Origin: Glaciihabitans sp.
GTDB lineage: Bacteria > Actinomycetota > Actinomycetes > Actinomycetales > Microbacteriaceae
NCBI GenBank assembly: GCA_025463785.1
Contig: JAODBD010000002.1
Coordinates: 40,520 to 104,519 of the forward strand
Direction of reading: 5' to 3'
DNA length: 64,000 nt
Shown: positions 19,005 to 27,672 of the stretch, piece by piece
Layout of the letters: every line of letters starts with the position of its first letter
Numbering within the stretch: the stretch's first letter is position 1
The notes under the pieces: model-generated
What the model saw: the letters and a program-made list of their open reading frames with translations, nothing else
Told to the model about the DNA's origin: nothing
Databases searched by the model: none
Program-made: the position numbers and the translations under genes

Positions 19005-20727
19005 GCTTCTTGGTACGTATCTGAGACCGCACGGCAAACTTCTGGCCGGAGTCATTGTCTTCCAGTTGATCCAGTCGATCGCTCAACTATGGCTGCCGAG
19101 CCTGAACGCCGACATCATCGACAATGGGGTACTGAAGGGCGACACCGGATACATCGTGCAATACGGCGGCATCATGCTCGCTGTCACGCTCGGTCAGGTC
19201 ATCTGCTCGATCGTCGCCGTGTATTTTGGCGCGAAAGTCGCCATGAGTCTCGGCCGTGACCTTCGCGGCGGTATCTTCCACACCGTCGGCACCTTCTCCG
19301 AACGCGAGGTCGCGAAGTTCGGCGCCCCGTCACTCATTACTCGCACAACCAACGACGTTCAACAGGTGCAGATCCTCGTTCTTATGACCTGCACAATGCT
19401 CGTCTCGGCGCCCATCCTGGCCGTCGGCGGCGTCATCGCGGCGCTGCAACAGGATGTCGGACTGTCCTGGATCCTCGCCATCGCCGTTCCGGTCATGCTG
19501 ATTTCAATCGCCTCGATCATCATTCGCGTTGTACCTCAGTTTCGTTCGATGCAGAAGCGGATCGACACGGTCAACCGGGTGCTTCGGGAACAGTTGCAGG
19601 GCATCCGCGTTGTGCGCGCATTCGTGCGGGAAAAGGTCGAGACCGACCGATTCGACCTCGCGAACCGGGGTGTAACCGAGACTGCGCTTCGCGCCGGGCG
19701 CCTCTTCGCGCTGGTGTTCCCCGTGGTCACGCTGATCATGTACTCGACCAGCGTTGCGGTGCAGTGGTTCGGCGCATTCCGCATCAACGACGGCACCCTG
19801 CAGGTGGGAACGCTGAACGCATTCATGACCTACATAATGCAGATTCTGATGGCCGTCATGATGGCATCGTTCATGTCGATCATGATTCCGCGCGCAGCGG
19901 TTTCCGCCGATCGCATCTCTGAGGTGCTGTCAACCAAGTCGAGCGTCGTGCCGCCGATCGCGCCGGTCACGCAGCTTCGCGGCACCGGAACGATCGAGTT
20001 GCGCGGCGTCAGCTTCGCCTACCCAGGGGCCGATTCTCCCGTGCTTCGAAGGCTCGACTTTACCGCGAGTGCGGGCACGACGACGGCCATTATCGGCAGC
20101 ACGGGTGCGGGCAAGACGACCCTGGTCAACCTTTTGCCGCGGTTGTTCGACGCAACCGACGGCGAAGTGCTGGTCGACGGCGTCGACGTGCGCGACCTCG
20201 AACCGGACCTGCTCTGGAGTCGCATCGGCCTCATCCCGCAGAAGGCGTACCTGTTCTCCGGCACCATCGCATCGAACCTCCGCTACGGGAATCCGGATGC
20301 AACGGATGACGAACTCTGGACCGCGCTCGACATCGCCCAGGCGAGGGACTTCGTCGAGGAGACGCCGGAGAAGCTGGAGGGCAGCGTCTCGCAGGGCGGC
20401 ACGAACTTCTCGGGCGGCCAGCGCCAGCGGCTCGCAATCGCTCGTGCGCTCGTCAAGAAGCCCGAGATCCTGGTTTTCGACGACTCATTCTCTGCTCTCG
20501 ACACGGCGACGGATGCGCGCCTGCGCCGGGCACTCACCAAGAACGTGCGGGGCACGACCCGAATCGTGGTCGCCCAGCGGGTCTCGACGATCATCGACGC
20601 CGACCAGATCCTGGTGCTCGAGCACGGCGAGATCGTTGGCAGGGGCACACACGAAGAACTACTGAAATCGAACGAGACTTACGCCGAGATCGTCGATAGC
20701 CAGCTGAAAGCCGAGGAGGTCGCATGA
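18994..20727 (+). CDS. ABC exporter half, degenerate catalytic site
   Basis: The 577-residue protein is a type IV ABC exporter half-transporter: six membrane helices (~15-300) and one ATPase domain. Walker A is GSTGAGKT (368-375) and the signature FSGGQRQRLAIARAL is canonical. Walker B reads VFDDS, with Asp at 497 where the catalytic Glu belongs, and the H-loop His is replaced by Gln (VVAQRVST, Q528). This pattern defines the non-catalytic partner of heterodimeric exporters such as TM287/288. Its partner follows with an ATGA overlap. The substrate is probably a drug or lipid-like compound, judging from the TetR context. Confidence 0.93.
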   Translation: MLLKLLGTYLRPHGKLLAGVIVFQLIQSIAQLWLPSLNADIIDNGVLKGDTGYIVQYGGIMLAVTLGQVICSIVAVYFGAKVAMSLGRDLRGGIFHTVGTFSEREVAKFGAPSLITRTTNDVQQVQILVLMTCTMLVSAPILAVGGVIAALQQDVGLSWILAIAVPVMLISIASIIIRVVPQFRSMQKRIDTVNRVLREQLQGIRVVRAFVREKVETDRFDLANRGVTETALRAGRLFALVFPVVTLIMYSTSVAVQWFGAFRINDGTLQVGTLNAFMTYIMQILMAVMMASFMSIMIPRAAVSADRISEVLSTKSSVVPPIAPVTQLRGTGTIELRGVSFAYPGADSPVLRRLDFTASAGTTTAIIGSTGAGKTTLVNLLPRLFDATDGEVLVDGVDVRDLEPDLLWSRIGLIPQKAYLFSGTIASNLRYGNPDATDDELWTALDIAQARDFVEETPEKLEGSVSQGGTNFSGGQRQRLAIARALVKKPEILVFDDSFSALDTATDARLRRALTKNVRGTTRIVVAQRVSTIIDADQILVLEHGEIVGRGTHEELLKSNETYAEIVDSQLKAEEVA

Positions 20728-22712
20728 GCACCGCACAACGCCCCGGGGGCGCCCCGTCAGTCGGGCGTCCGCCAGTTCGACGCGGCCCGGGCGGTGGCGG
20801 ACCTTTCGCCGGCATGGGGATGCCGGTCGAGAAGTCCATGAACTTCTGGCCCTCGGCCAAGCGGCTGCTGGGGCGACTTCGTCCGGAGCGCGCGAATGTC
20901 AGCGCGGTCATCCTGCTCGGCATCATTGGGACCATTCTGGGAGTGCTCGGGCCGAAAATCCTGGGCCAGGCCACCGACATCATCGTGTCGGGAGCATTTT
21001 CTAAGAACATTCCACTGGGCACCACGAAAGCGCAGGTCCTCGCGCAATTGCGTGCGAGCGGTCAGGGTGCCGAGGCGGATTTTCTCAAGGGCGTCCAGCT
21101 CACCCCCGGTCACGGCATCGATTTCACTGCCCTCGGCTATCTGCTGCTTCTCGTGCTCGGCTTCTACGTCGTCTCATCGATGTTCCAGTGGGCACAGGCC
21201 TTTGTATTGAACGGCGTGACCCAGCGCACGGTGTACCGCCTGCGCAGTGATGTCGAGGCGAAGATCAACCGCCTGCCGCTGAGTTACGTCGACAAGACCG
21301 CGCGAGGTGAGCTGCTCAGTCGGGTGACCAACGACATCGACAACATCTCGACCAGCCTGCAGCAGACCATGTCCCAGCTGATCTCGTCCGTCCTCATGGT
21401 GCTCGGCACGATCGTTCTGATGTTTACGATTTCGTGGGAGCTCGCACTCATCGCTCTCATCACTGTTCCGCTCACGCTGCTCGTGACGACGCTGATCGCC
21501 AAGCGCTCGCAGAAGCGGTTCGTGGCACAGTGGGCGCACACCGGTGCGCTCAACGGCCAGATCGAGGAGGCCTTCACCGGTCACGCGCTCGTCAAGGTCT
21601 TCGGGCGCAAGAGGGAGGTCGATGCGACCTTCGACGCGAAGAACCAGGAGCTGTACCAGGCCAGCTTCGGCGCCCAGTTCATCAGCGGCATCATCATGCC
21701 ATCGATGACCTTCGTCGGGAACCTCGTCTATGTGTTCGTTGCGGTCGCGGGCGGGCTCAAGGTTGCCGCGGGAACGCTCAGCCTCGGTGACGTTCAGGCG
21801 ATCATCCAGTACACCAGGCAGTTCTCTCAGCCACTCAGCCAGCTTGGGTCGATGGCGAACCTCCTGCAGTCTGGCGTCGCCAGCGCCGAGCGCGTGTTCG
21901 AGCTGCTCGATTCGGAGGAGCAGACTCGGGATGCCGACTCGGCCGAGTCGCCGACCGTCACCTCCGGCCGCCTCGCCTTCGAGCACGTGTCGTTCCAGTA
22001 CGACCGGGAGACGCCCCTGATCGCCGACCTCTCGCTCGTCGCCGAGCCGGGCCAGACGATTGCCATCGTCGGGCCGACCGGTGCAGGCAAGACGACCCTC
22101 GTCAACCTGATGATGCGCTTCTACGAACTCGACGGCGGACGGATCACGCTCGACGGCGTCGACATCTCGAAGATGAAGCGTGCAGACCTGCGGTCGCGAC
22201 TCGGGATGGTGCTGCAGGACACCTGGCTGTTCGGTGGAACCATTCGCGAGAACATCGCCTACGGCCGCACGGGAGCTACCGAGGAGGACATCGTCGAAGC
22301 CGCAACCGCGAGCTACGTCGACCGCTTCGTGCATGCTCTGCCTGACGGTTACGACACTGTGCTCGACGACGAGGCGTCGAACGTGAGCGCGGGGGAGAAG
22401 CAGCTGATTACGATCGCGCGGGCGTTCCTTGCCCGGCCGAGCGTTCTCATCCTGGATGAGGCGACGAGCTCGGTCGACACGCGCACCGAAGTTCTCGTTC
22501 AGCACGCCATGAAGGCGCTGCGGCAGGATCGCACCAGCTTTGTCATTGCGCACCGCCTCTCGACCATTCGGGATGCGGACCTCATCCTGGTCATGGAGCA
22601 GGGCGCAATCGTCGAGCAGGGTACCCACGAGCAACTGCTCGCCGCCCAGGGTGCATACGCCCGGCTCTACGAGGCGCAGTTTGCTGCCCCCGTGGGGGCG
22701 GCGAACGACTAG
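20724..22712 (+). CDS. ABC exporter half, catalytic partner
   Basis: The 662-residue half-transporter has a Gly/Pro-rich cytoplasmic N-terminus of ~50 residues, six membrane helices and an ATPase domain. A polar extracellular insertion follows the first helix, so that loop is long. Walker A is GPTGAGKT (from G450), Walker B has the catalytic pair D578-E579 (LILDEATS) and the H-loop His is present (H610). Its signature is degenerate: VSAGEKQ instead of LSGGQ. It thus complements the upstream protein, giving one working and one degenerate ATP site in the heterodimer. Confidence 0.94.
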   Translation: MSTAQRPGGAPSVGRPPVRRGPGGGGPFAGMGMPVEKSMNFWPSAKRLLGRLRPERANVSAVILLGIIGTILGVLGPKILGQATDIIVSGAFSKNIPLGTTKAQVLAQLRASGQGAEADFLKGVQLTPGHGIDFTALGYLLLLVLGFYVVSSMFQWAQAFVLNGVTQRTVYRLRSDVEAKINRLPLSYVDKTARGELLSRVTNDIDNISTSLQQTMSQLISSVLMVLGTIVLMFTISWELALIALITVPLTLLVTTLIAKRSQKRFVAQWAHTGALNGQIEEAFTGHALVKVFGRKREVDATFDAKNQELYQASFGAQFISGIIMPSMTFVGNLVYVFVAVAGGLKVAAGTLSLGDVQAIIQYTRQFSQPLSQLGSMANLLQSGVASAERVFELLDSEEQTRDADSAESPTVTSGRLAFEHVSFQYDRETPLIADLSLVAEPGQTIAIVGPTGAGKTTLVNLMMRFYELDGGRITLDGVDISKMKRADLRSRLGMVLQDTWLFGGTIRENIAYGRTGATEEDIVEAATASYVDRFVHALPDGYDTVLDDEASNVSAGEKQLITIARAFLARPSVLILDEATSSVDTRTEVLVQHAMKALRQDRTSFVIAHRLSTIRDADLILVMEQGAIVEQGTHEQLLAAQGAYARLYEAQFAAPVGAAND

Positions 22713-22746
22713 CCGCAGCGCGCCCCCGTCCCATGTCGCGCCGAGG

Positions 22747-22790
22747 TTTGTCGCGTAAGCGGCGGTACGTACCACCGCCTACGCGACAAA
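22747..22790. repeat. 44-bp near-perfect palindrome
   Basis: Two 22-base arms meet without a spacer; one begins TTTGTCGCGTA and the other ends TACGCGACAAA, with the centre GGTACGTACC. Only two of 22 positions do not pair perfectly. It lies between the exporter and the thioesterase, with no T-tract. It may stop or insulate transcription, or be a REP-like element. Confidence 0.8.
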
Positions 22791-22871
22791 ACCCAGCGCA
22801 GGGGATTGCAGATTTTGCACGAAGGCCACAGACCAGTGGGAAGTGACCTCGCCGGGAACGACAATTGGCAG

Positions 22872-23384
22872 ATGACTGACACGGAAGCAGCATCCGATCG
22901 TTCTCGCCTCGTCACGTGGGAGGACCCGCTAATCGGCGCAGCGAAGGCGAAGGGCATGTCCGGACTCGAGTACATTGAGGCGCTGATCGATGGGTCGATC
23001 CCGCCGCCGCCGATTGTGAACCTCATGAACATGAGGGTGGTGGCTGCCGAGGTCGGCAAGGTGACCTTCACCTGCGAGCCGAACGAATCGCACTACAACC
23101 CGATCGGCACCGTGCATGGTGGCCTGGTCTGCACGCTCCTCGATTCGGTCGCGGGATGCGCGGTGCACACGACTCTGCCAAAGGGGCAGGGCTACACCTC
23201 CCTCGAGATCAAGGTGAACTACCTGCGCCCGGTGCTGGCAGATACGGGCACCCTGACGGCGGTCGGCATCGTGACGAAGCCCGGCAGGCGGGCTGCCTTC
23301 GTGGATGCCACGGTGTCAGACGAGCAGGGCCGCCTGGTCGCGACCGCGTCGAGCACACTCTTGGTGTTCCCGATCGAGGCGTAG
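22872..23384 (+). CDS. PaaI-family hotdog-fold thioesterase
   Basis: The 170-residue protein carries the hotdog-fold thioesterase signature ESHYNPIGTVHGGLVCTLLDS, including the HGG of the active-site loop, followed by SLEIKVNYLRPV and the usual C-terminal strands. It should hydrolyse acyl- or aryl-CoA esters; the natural substrate is not known. An earlier in-frame start would add 22 residues with no family similarity, so the ATG before TDTEAASDRS was chosen. No strong ribosome binding site is seen. Confidence 0.85.
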   Translation: MTDTEAASDRSRLVTWEDPLIGAAKAKGMSGLEYIEALIDGSIPPPPIVNLMNMRVVAAEVGKVTFTCEPNESHYNPIGTVHGGLVCTLLDSVAGCAVHTTLPKGQGYTSLEIKVNYLRPVLADTGTLTAVGIVTKPGRRAAFVDATVSDEQGRLVATASSTLLVFPIEA

Positions 23385-23461
23385 CCGATTCAGGATGCGC
23401 TTAGTCGCACCAAAGTAAACACCCGGACCAGCCGCCGCCGGGAAAATGCCAGCAGCACGCA

Positions 23462-23496
23462 AAAGGGCCCTCGACCGCGTTGGTCGAGGGCCCTTT
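23462..23496. terminator. Bidirectional terminator between thioesterase and yceI genes
   Basis: A perfect 15-bp stem (AAAGGGCCCTCGACC and its complement) encloses the loop GCGTT. Its A/T ends serve both strands, and it sits between two convergent genes. Confidence 0.85.
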
Positions 23497-23507
23497 GATA
23501 TGGGATG

Positions 23508-24068
23508 CTACTTCTGAAGCAGGACCTGGATCTCCAGGTTGATCGTGACTTCGTCGCCCAGAGTGAAGCCGCCGGCTTCGAGCGCGGCGTTCCAGCTCAC
23601 GCCAAAGTCCTGGCGGTTGATCTTGGCCGAGGCAGTCGCTCCGGCGCGCACGTTGCCGTACGGGTCGTCGATGACGCCGCCCAGTTCACCCGTCAGAGTG
23701 ACGGGTTGCGTGACGCCGCGCAACGTGAGGTGTCCGTTGATGGTGAAGTTCTCGCCGTCGATCACGATCTCGTCGCCTTTGGCGACGAAGGTCATGTTCG
23801 GGTGTTCCTCGACGAGGAAGAAGTCGCTCGAGCGAAGGTGGTTATCGCGAGCATCCTGTCCGGTGTTGACCGACGAGACGTCAACCGTGGCCTCGATGGT
23901 CGAGTCCTTCGGGTCCTCCGCGGTCACGATGGTGACGTCGAACTTCTCGAACTTTCCGCGCACCTTGCTGATGGCGAGATGGCGCACGGTGAAGGAGATC
24001 TCGGAATGCACCGGCTCAAGAGTCCAGGTACCGACGATGTATTTGGGGTGAGTGGCAATAGCAGTCAT
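23508..24068 (-). CDS. YceI family protein
   Basis: YceI proteins are lipocalin-like beta-barrels that bind isoprenoid chains. The 186-residue product shows the family pattern: WTLEPVHSEISFTVRHLAISKVRGKFEKFD, a central strand set, LTLRGVTQPVTLTGEL, and RQDFGVSWNAALEAGGFTLGDEVTI. No signal peptide is visible, so this one is cytoplasmic, as is common in actinobacteria. A 14-base perfect palindrome lies 43-56 bases upstream of the start. Confidence 0.92.
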   Translation of the reverse strand: MTAIATHPKYIVGTWTLEPVHSEISFTVRHLAISKVRGKFEKFDVTIVTAEDPKDSTIEATVDVSSVNTGQDARDNHLRSSDFFLVEEHPNMTFVAKGDEIVIDGENFTINGHLTLRGVTQPVTLTGELGGVIDDPYGNVRAGATASAKINRQDFGVSWNAALEAGGFTLGDEVTINLEIQVLLQK

Positions 24069-24110
24069 ACCCGGTGCAAGTGCATTGGGATGGGCGTTAT
24101 TCCCACTTTG

Positions 24111-24124
24111 GGTGACATGTCACC
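24111..24124. promoter_or_regulatory. Perfect palindrome GGTGACATGTCACC upstream of yceI
   Basis: The 14-base dyad lies where an operator would overlap the yceI promoter on the minus strand. With a one-base bulge it extends to TTTGG..CCAAA. The binding protein is unknown. Confidence 0.55.
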
Positions 24125-24177
24125 AAAATTTACATGCTGTTCACATGGAACCCGTCTGCCCGAGGTCCGTGCATCGA

Positions 24178-25512
24178 TCAGTGCCCCGTGAGCGGGCCCA
24201 TCACGCGCGCCGCGATAGAAGCCCGGGAGGTCGCGCGCTCCTCGATGTCTGCTGCCTCCATCGCCAGCATCCCCAGGTTCGCGCCGATGAAGCGCAACGG
24301 CTCCGGCTCCCAGTCGGGAGAGCGGTGGCCGACCCACGGCAGCGTCGTCAGGTCGGATTGCGTGCCGGTGATGAGGTCGGCAAGGGTGCGGCCGGCGATA
24401 TTCGTGGTGCTGAGTCCGTCGCCGACGTAGCCGCCGGCAGAGCCCACGCCCGTCGCGGCGTCGTATCTGACGGAGGCGTGCCAGTCTCGCGGAACGCCGA
24501 GCGGGCCTCCCCAGCGGTGCGTGATTGGAGTACCGGCCACTGCCGGGAACAGGGTCTCGAGCGCGACACGAAGGTGCTCGAAGACGCGGGGTGCCCGGTC
24601 GTATCCGGGGCGGATGGCGCTGCCCCAGTGGTACCGCGCGCCTCGGCCGCCGAACGCGAACCTGTTGTCGGCGGTGCGTTGCCCGTAAATCAGAAGATGC
24701 CGGTAGTCGGTGAAGGTCTGGCCGTGCGCGATACCGATCTCGTCCCAAACGGAGTCGGGCAGGGGAGCGGTCGCGATCATGAGCGAATAGAGCGGCAGGA
24801 TGCTGCGCCTGGTCCGCGGGAGAGTCGCGCCATACCCTTCGGTCGCCGCGATCACGGTTGCCGCGGTCACGGTTCCGCGCGTGGTGCGGACCGCGTGCGG
24901 CTCCCAGTCGAGAACCTGGGTCCGCTCGTAGATCGACGCACCCGCGTTCTCGACGACGTGGGCCAGGCCCCGCACGAGCTTTGCCGGGTGGATGCGCGCG
25001 CAGTTTGGATCGAACACGGATGTCGCCCTCCGCTCGAGCGGGTCGACCCCATACCTGCGCGCCTCGGCCACCTCAGCATCCGCCGCTTGCGCCTGGACAG
25101 CAGTATGCGCGAACGCGACCGTGCCGCCCTTGACGAAATCGCAGTCGATCTGCTCTTCGGCCGAGACGCGACCGACCTCGTCGACCGTCGCGATCATCGC
25201 GCGCCGTATCGCGAGCGCGGCATCCAGACCGTGCGCCCTCTCAAGCGACGCCGTCGACCGCGGGAACAGCGCACTGCACCAACCGCCATTACGACCGGAT
25301 GCGCCGAAACCGGCGATCTCGCGCTCGAGAACCGCAATGCGCAGCCCCGGCTCGCGTCGCTGAAGGTAGTACGCCGTCCAAAGGCCGGTGAGCCCGCCGC
25401 CGATGATGGCGACATCCACCTCGATATCGCCCGGCAGGGGAGCGCGCGGCGTCAGGTCGTCGGGCACACTGTCGTGCCAGTAGCTCAGTCTCCGGTAGTC
25501 ACTCATCGTCAT
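24178..25512 (-). CDS. FAD-dependent amine oxidoreductase (DadA/PuuB-like)
   Basis: The 444-residue flavoprotein has the N-terminal dinucleotide-binding motif VDVAIIGGGLTGLWTAYYL (~33-51), ERE at the end of the second strand, GASGRNGGW, and a C-terminal FAD contact in GYVGDGLSTTNIAGRTLADL. It belongs to the DAO family, which includes gamma-glutamylputrescine oxidase. Its place after an omega-aminotransferase and opposite an aldehyde dehydrogenase suggests an amine or amino-acid substrate in polyamine breakdown. Two ATGs lie six bases apart (MTMSDY); the first has the better spacing from AAGGTG. A long hairpin repeat lies 23 bases upstream. Confidence 0.85.
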   Translation of the reverse strand: MTMSDYRRLSYWHDSVPDDLTPRAPLPGDIEVDVAIIGGGLTGLWTAYYLQRREPGLRIAVLEREIAGFGASGRNGGWCSALFPRSTASLERAHGLDAALAIRRAMIATVDEVGRVSAEEQIDCDFVKGGTVAFAHTAVQAQAADAEVAEARRYGVDPLERRATSVFDPNCARIHPAKLVRGLAHVVENAGASIYERTQVLDWEPHAVRTTRGTVTAATVIAATEGYGATLPRTRRSILPLYSLMIATAPLPDSVWDEIGIAHGQTFTDYRHLLIYGQRTADNRFAFGGRGARYHWGSAIRPGYDRAPRVFEHLRVALETLFPAVAGTPITHRWGGPLGVPRDWHASVRYDAATGVGSAGGYVGDGLSTTNIAGRTLADLITGTQSDLTTLPWVGHRSPDWEPEPLRFIGANLGMLAMEAADIEERATSRASIAARVMGPLTGH

Positions 25513-25534
25513 TGACACCTTGTTCCCATTCCCC

Positions 25535-25590
25535 GAGTTGCCCACTTTGGTCGGGTTTTCCCGCCAGAACCCGACCAAAGTGGGCAATTC
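25535..25590. repeat. Palindromic intergenic repeat, copy 1
   Basis: Two 23-base arms, one mismatch apart, flank a 10-base loop; the left arm begins GAGTTGCCCACTTTGG. Similar, more diverged copies occur at 52066 and 53123. This copy lies between the aminotransferase stop and the oxidoreductase start in the same operon. Confidence 0.85.
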
Positions 25591-25624
25591 GCGGAAGGGA
25601 AGGCAGGGCAACTCGGGATGTGGG

Positions 25625-27046
25625 TCAGAGGCGCGTCCACGCCTCGGAGAGGACTCCGCGCAGGATGCCCTCGATCTCGTCGAACTCGGCGGGACCAATC
25701 GTCAGCGGCGGGGCGAGCTGAACGACGGGGTCTCCGCGGTCATCCGCCCGGCAGTACAGCCCCGCGTCGAAGAGCGCCTTCGACAGGAAGCCGCGGAGCA
25801 GGCGCTCAGACTCGTCGTCGTTGAACGTCTCCTTCGTCGCCTTGTCTTTGACGAGCTCGATCCCAAAGAAGTAGCCATCGCCGCGAACGTCTCCGACGAT
25901 CGGCAGATCCTTCAGCTTCTCGAGAGTCGCGCGGAAGATCGGCGAGTTCGTGCGAACGTTCTCGTTGAGCTTCTCTTCCTCGAAGATGTCGAGGTTCGCA
26001 AGAGCCACAGCCGACGAAACCGGATGCCCGCCGAACGTGTAGCCGTGGTAAAACGACGTCGTGCCGTGCTTGAAGGGCTCGTAAATGCGGTCGCTGACGA
26101 TCGTCGCGCCGATGGGGGAGTATCCGCTCGTCATGCCCTTGGCACAGGTGATCATGTCGGGCTGGAAGCCGTAGGTCGTCGAGGCGAACCAGTTGCCGAT
26201 GCGCCCAAAGCCCGTGATGACCTCGTCGGCGACCAGCAGCACGTCGTACTGATCGCAGATTTCGCGAACGCGCTTGAAGTACCCGGGAGGTGGCGGGAAG
26301 CATCCACCGCTATTCTGCACGGGCTCGAGGAAGATGGCGGCGACCGTCTCCGGCCCCTCGAATTCGATCATCTCGGCGATGCGGTTGGCGGCCCACAGGC
26401 CGAACTCCTCCTCCGTGCCGTTGAAGCCCATTTCGCCCGCGCGGTAGTAGTTCGTGTTGGGCACGCGGAAGCCGCCGGGCGTGACGGGCTCGAACATTTC
26501 TTTCATGGCCGGGATGCCCGTGATCGCCAGTGCGCCCTGTGATGTGCCGTGGTAGGCGACGGCGCGGGAGATGACCTTGTGCTTGGTTGGGCGGCCCTGC
26601 AGCTTCCAGTAGTACTTGGCGAGCTTGAAGGCGGTCTCCACCGCCTCACCGCCACCGGTCGAGAAGAACACCCGGTTGAGGTCGCCAGGAGCATAGGAGG
26701 CGAGTCGGTCTGCCAGTTCGATGGCATTCGGATGCGCGTATGACCAGATCGGGAAGAAGGCCAGCTCCTCGGCCTGCCTGGCTGCAACCTCGGCCAGACG
26801 CCTGCGGCCGTGGCCCGCGTTCACGACGAAGAGCCCGGAGAGCCCATCGAAGTACTTCTTGCCGGTCGAGTCCCAGATGTGGTGGCCCTCGCCCTTGACG
26901 ATGATGGGTACGCCGGCGCCGTCCTCCATGACGGACTGCCTGGCGAAGTGCATCCACAGGTGGTCTTTGGCTTTTTGCTGGAGCTCTTTCTCGCTGAATT
27001 TCGAGCTCGAACCCGAGATGGTGACGGGTTGTTCTGTTGTCGTCAT
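25625..27046 (-). CDS. Class III omega-aminotransferase (putrescine/diamine:pyruvate type)
   Basis: The 473-residue PLP enzyme has the class III lysine site in ITCAKGMTSGYSPIGA, the Asp in VLLVADEVITGFGRIG, and the omega-transaminase marker FYHGYTFGGHP. The best match by eye is the SpuC-like diamine or beta-alanine:pyruvate aminotransferases. Together with the aldehyde dehydrogenase it would turn putrescine into 4-aminobutyrate. The ATG follows AAGGAA. It lies 19 bases after the Lrp gene and before the oxidoreductase, forming a three-gene operon. Confidence 0.88.
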   Translation of the reverse strand: MTTTEQPVTISGSSSKFSEKELQQKAKDHLWMHFARQSVMEDGAGVPIIVKGEGHHIWDSTGKKYFDGLSGLFVVNAGHGRRRLAEVAARQAEELAFFPIWSYAHPNAIELADRLASYAPGDLNRVFFSTGGGEAVETAFKLAKYYWKLQGRPTKHKVISRAVAYHGTSQGALAITGIPAMKEMFEPVTPGGFRVPNTNYYRAGEMGFNGTEEEFGLWAANRIAEMIEFEGPETVAAIFLEPVQNSGGCFPPPPGYFKRVREICDQYDVLLVADEVITGFGRIGNWFASTTYGFQPDMITCAKGMTSGYSPIGATIVSDRIYEPFKHGTTSFYHGYTFGGHPVSSAVALANLDIFEEEKLNENVRTNSPIFRATLEKLKDLPIVGDVRGDGYFFGIELVKDKATKETFNDDESERLLRGFLSKALFDAGLYCRADDRGDPVVQLAPPLTIGPAEFDEIEGILRGVLSEAWTRL

Positions 27047-27065
27047 GGTGTTCCTTCGTTGCTGG

Positions 27066-27548
27066 TTAGCGCGTTCCCCAGTTGTAGAACTGCTTCTGGA
27101 GTTTGAGATAGACGAACGTCTCGGTGGAGAGCACGCCGGGAATCCCGCGGATCTTCTTGTTGAGAAGTTCGATGAGGTCTTCGTCGTTTTCGCAGACAAT
27201 TTCGGCCAGGATGTCGAAGCTGCCGGCGGTAAGCACCACGTAGTCAACCGCGGCGATGCGGCCCAGTGCTTCGGCGACGAGCGTGGTGTCTCCCGACACG
27301 CGGAGCCCGATCATCGCCTGGCGGTAGAAGCCCAACTGCATGGGGTCGGTCACGGCGACGACCTGCATGACGCCCGCGTCGGTGAGTTTCTGAACGCGCT
27401 GGCGAACCGCCGCCTCGCTCAGCCCGACGGCCTTGCCGATCTCCGCATACGAACGGCGACCGTCGGTCTGCAGCTGCTCGATTATTGCCTTGGAGACGTC
27501 ATCGAGTTGGATCGGCTTCGATCCGGCGGGACGACCCTGTGCGCTCAT
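27066..27548 (-). CDS. Lrp/AsnC family transcriptional regulator
   Basis: The 160-residue protein has an N-terminal winged helix (SKAIIEQLQTDGRRSYAEIGKAVGLSEAAVRQRVQKL) and a C-terminal RAM ligand-binding domain (GSFDILAEIVCENDEDLIELLNKKIRGIPGV). Such proteins sense amino acids or related amines. It is the first gene of the catabolic operon and is divergent from the aldehyde dehydrogenase, so it probably controls both from the 124-base intergenic region, where a candidate site is found. Confidence 0.94.
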   Translation of the reverse strand: MSAQGRPAGSKPIQLDDVSKAIIEQLQTDGRRSYAEIGKAVGLSEAAVRQRVQKLTDAGVMQVVAVTDPMQLGFYRQAMIGLRVSGDTTLVAEALGRIAAVDYVVLTAGSFDILAEIVCENDEDLIELLNKKIRGIPGVLSTETFVYLKLQKQFYNWGTR

Positions 27549-27629
27549 GGTTCGATTCTGTCAGCGCAACGCAGGTCTGACAAGCGAATCCGTACCGAAA
27601 TGACGCTATTAGTGCTGATATCCGTTGAA

Positions 27630-27649
27630 ATGACCGTAGAACGCTGTGG
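27630..27649. promoter_or_regulatory. Candidate shared polyamine operator, site A
   Basis: The sequence ATGACCGTAGAACGCTGTGG contains ACCGTAGAA, three bases, then TGTG. The same arrangement is found inverted in the ald/potD intergenic region. It lies between the divergent Lrp and aldehyde dehydrogenase genes. Confidence 0.5.
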
Positions 27650-27672
27650 TTCATCTCAGTAGGGTTGTAGTC

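Noticed and set aside
21174..22775. A 533-codon open frame on the minus strand
   Set aside because: It is antisense to the second ABC exporter gene and has a random, Arg/Asp-rich composition.
22747..22790. Integron attC site or IS terminal repeat
   Set aside because: There is no integrase or transposase gene and no second copy in the window; a symmetric spacerless palindrome is not attC-like.
24052..25515. A 487-codon open frame on the plus strand
   Set aside because: It mirrors the FAD oxidoreductase gene, whose dinucleotide-binding motif is clear on the other strand.
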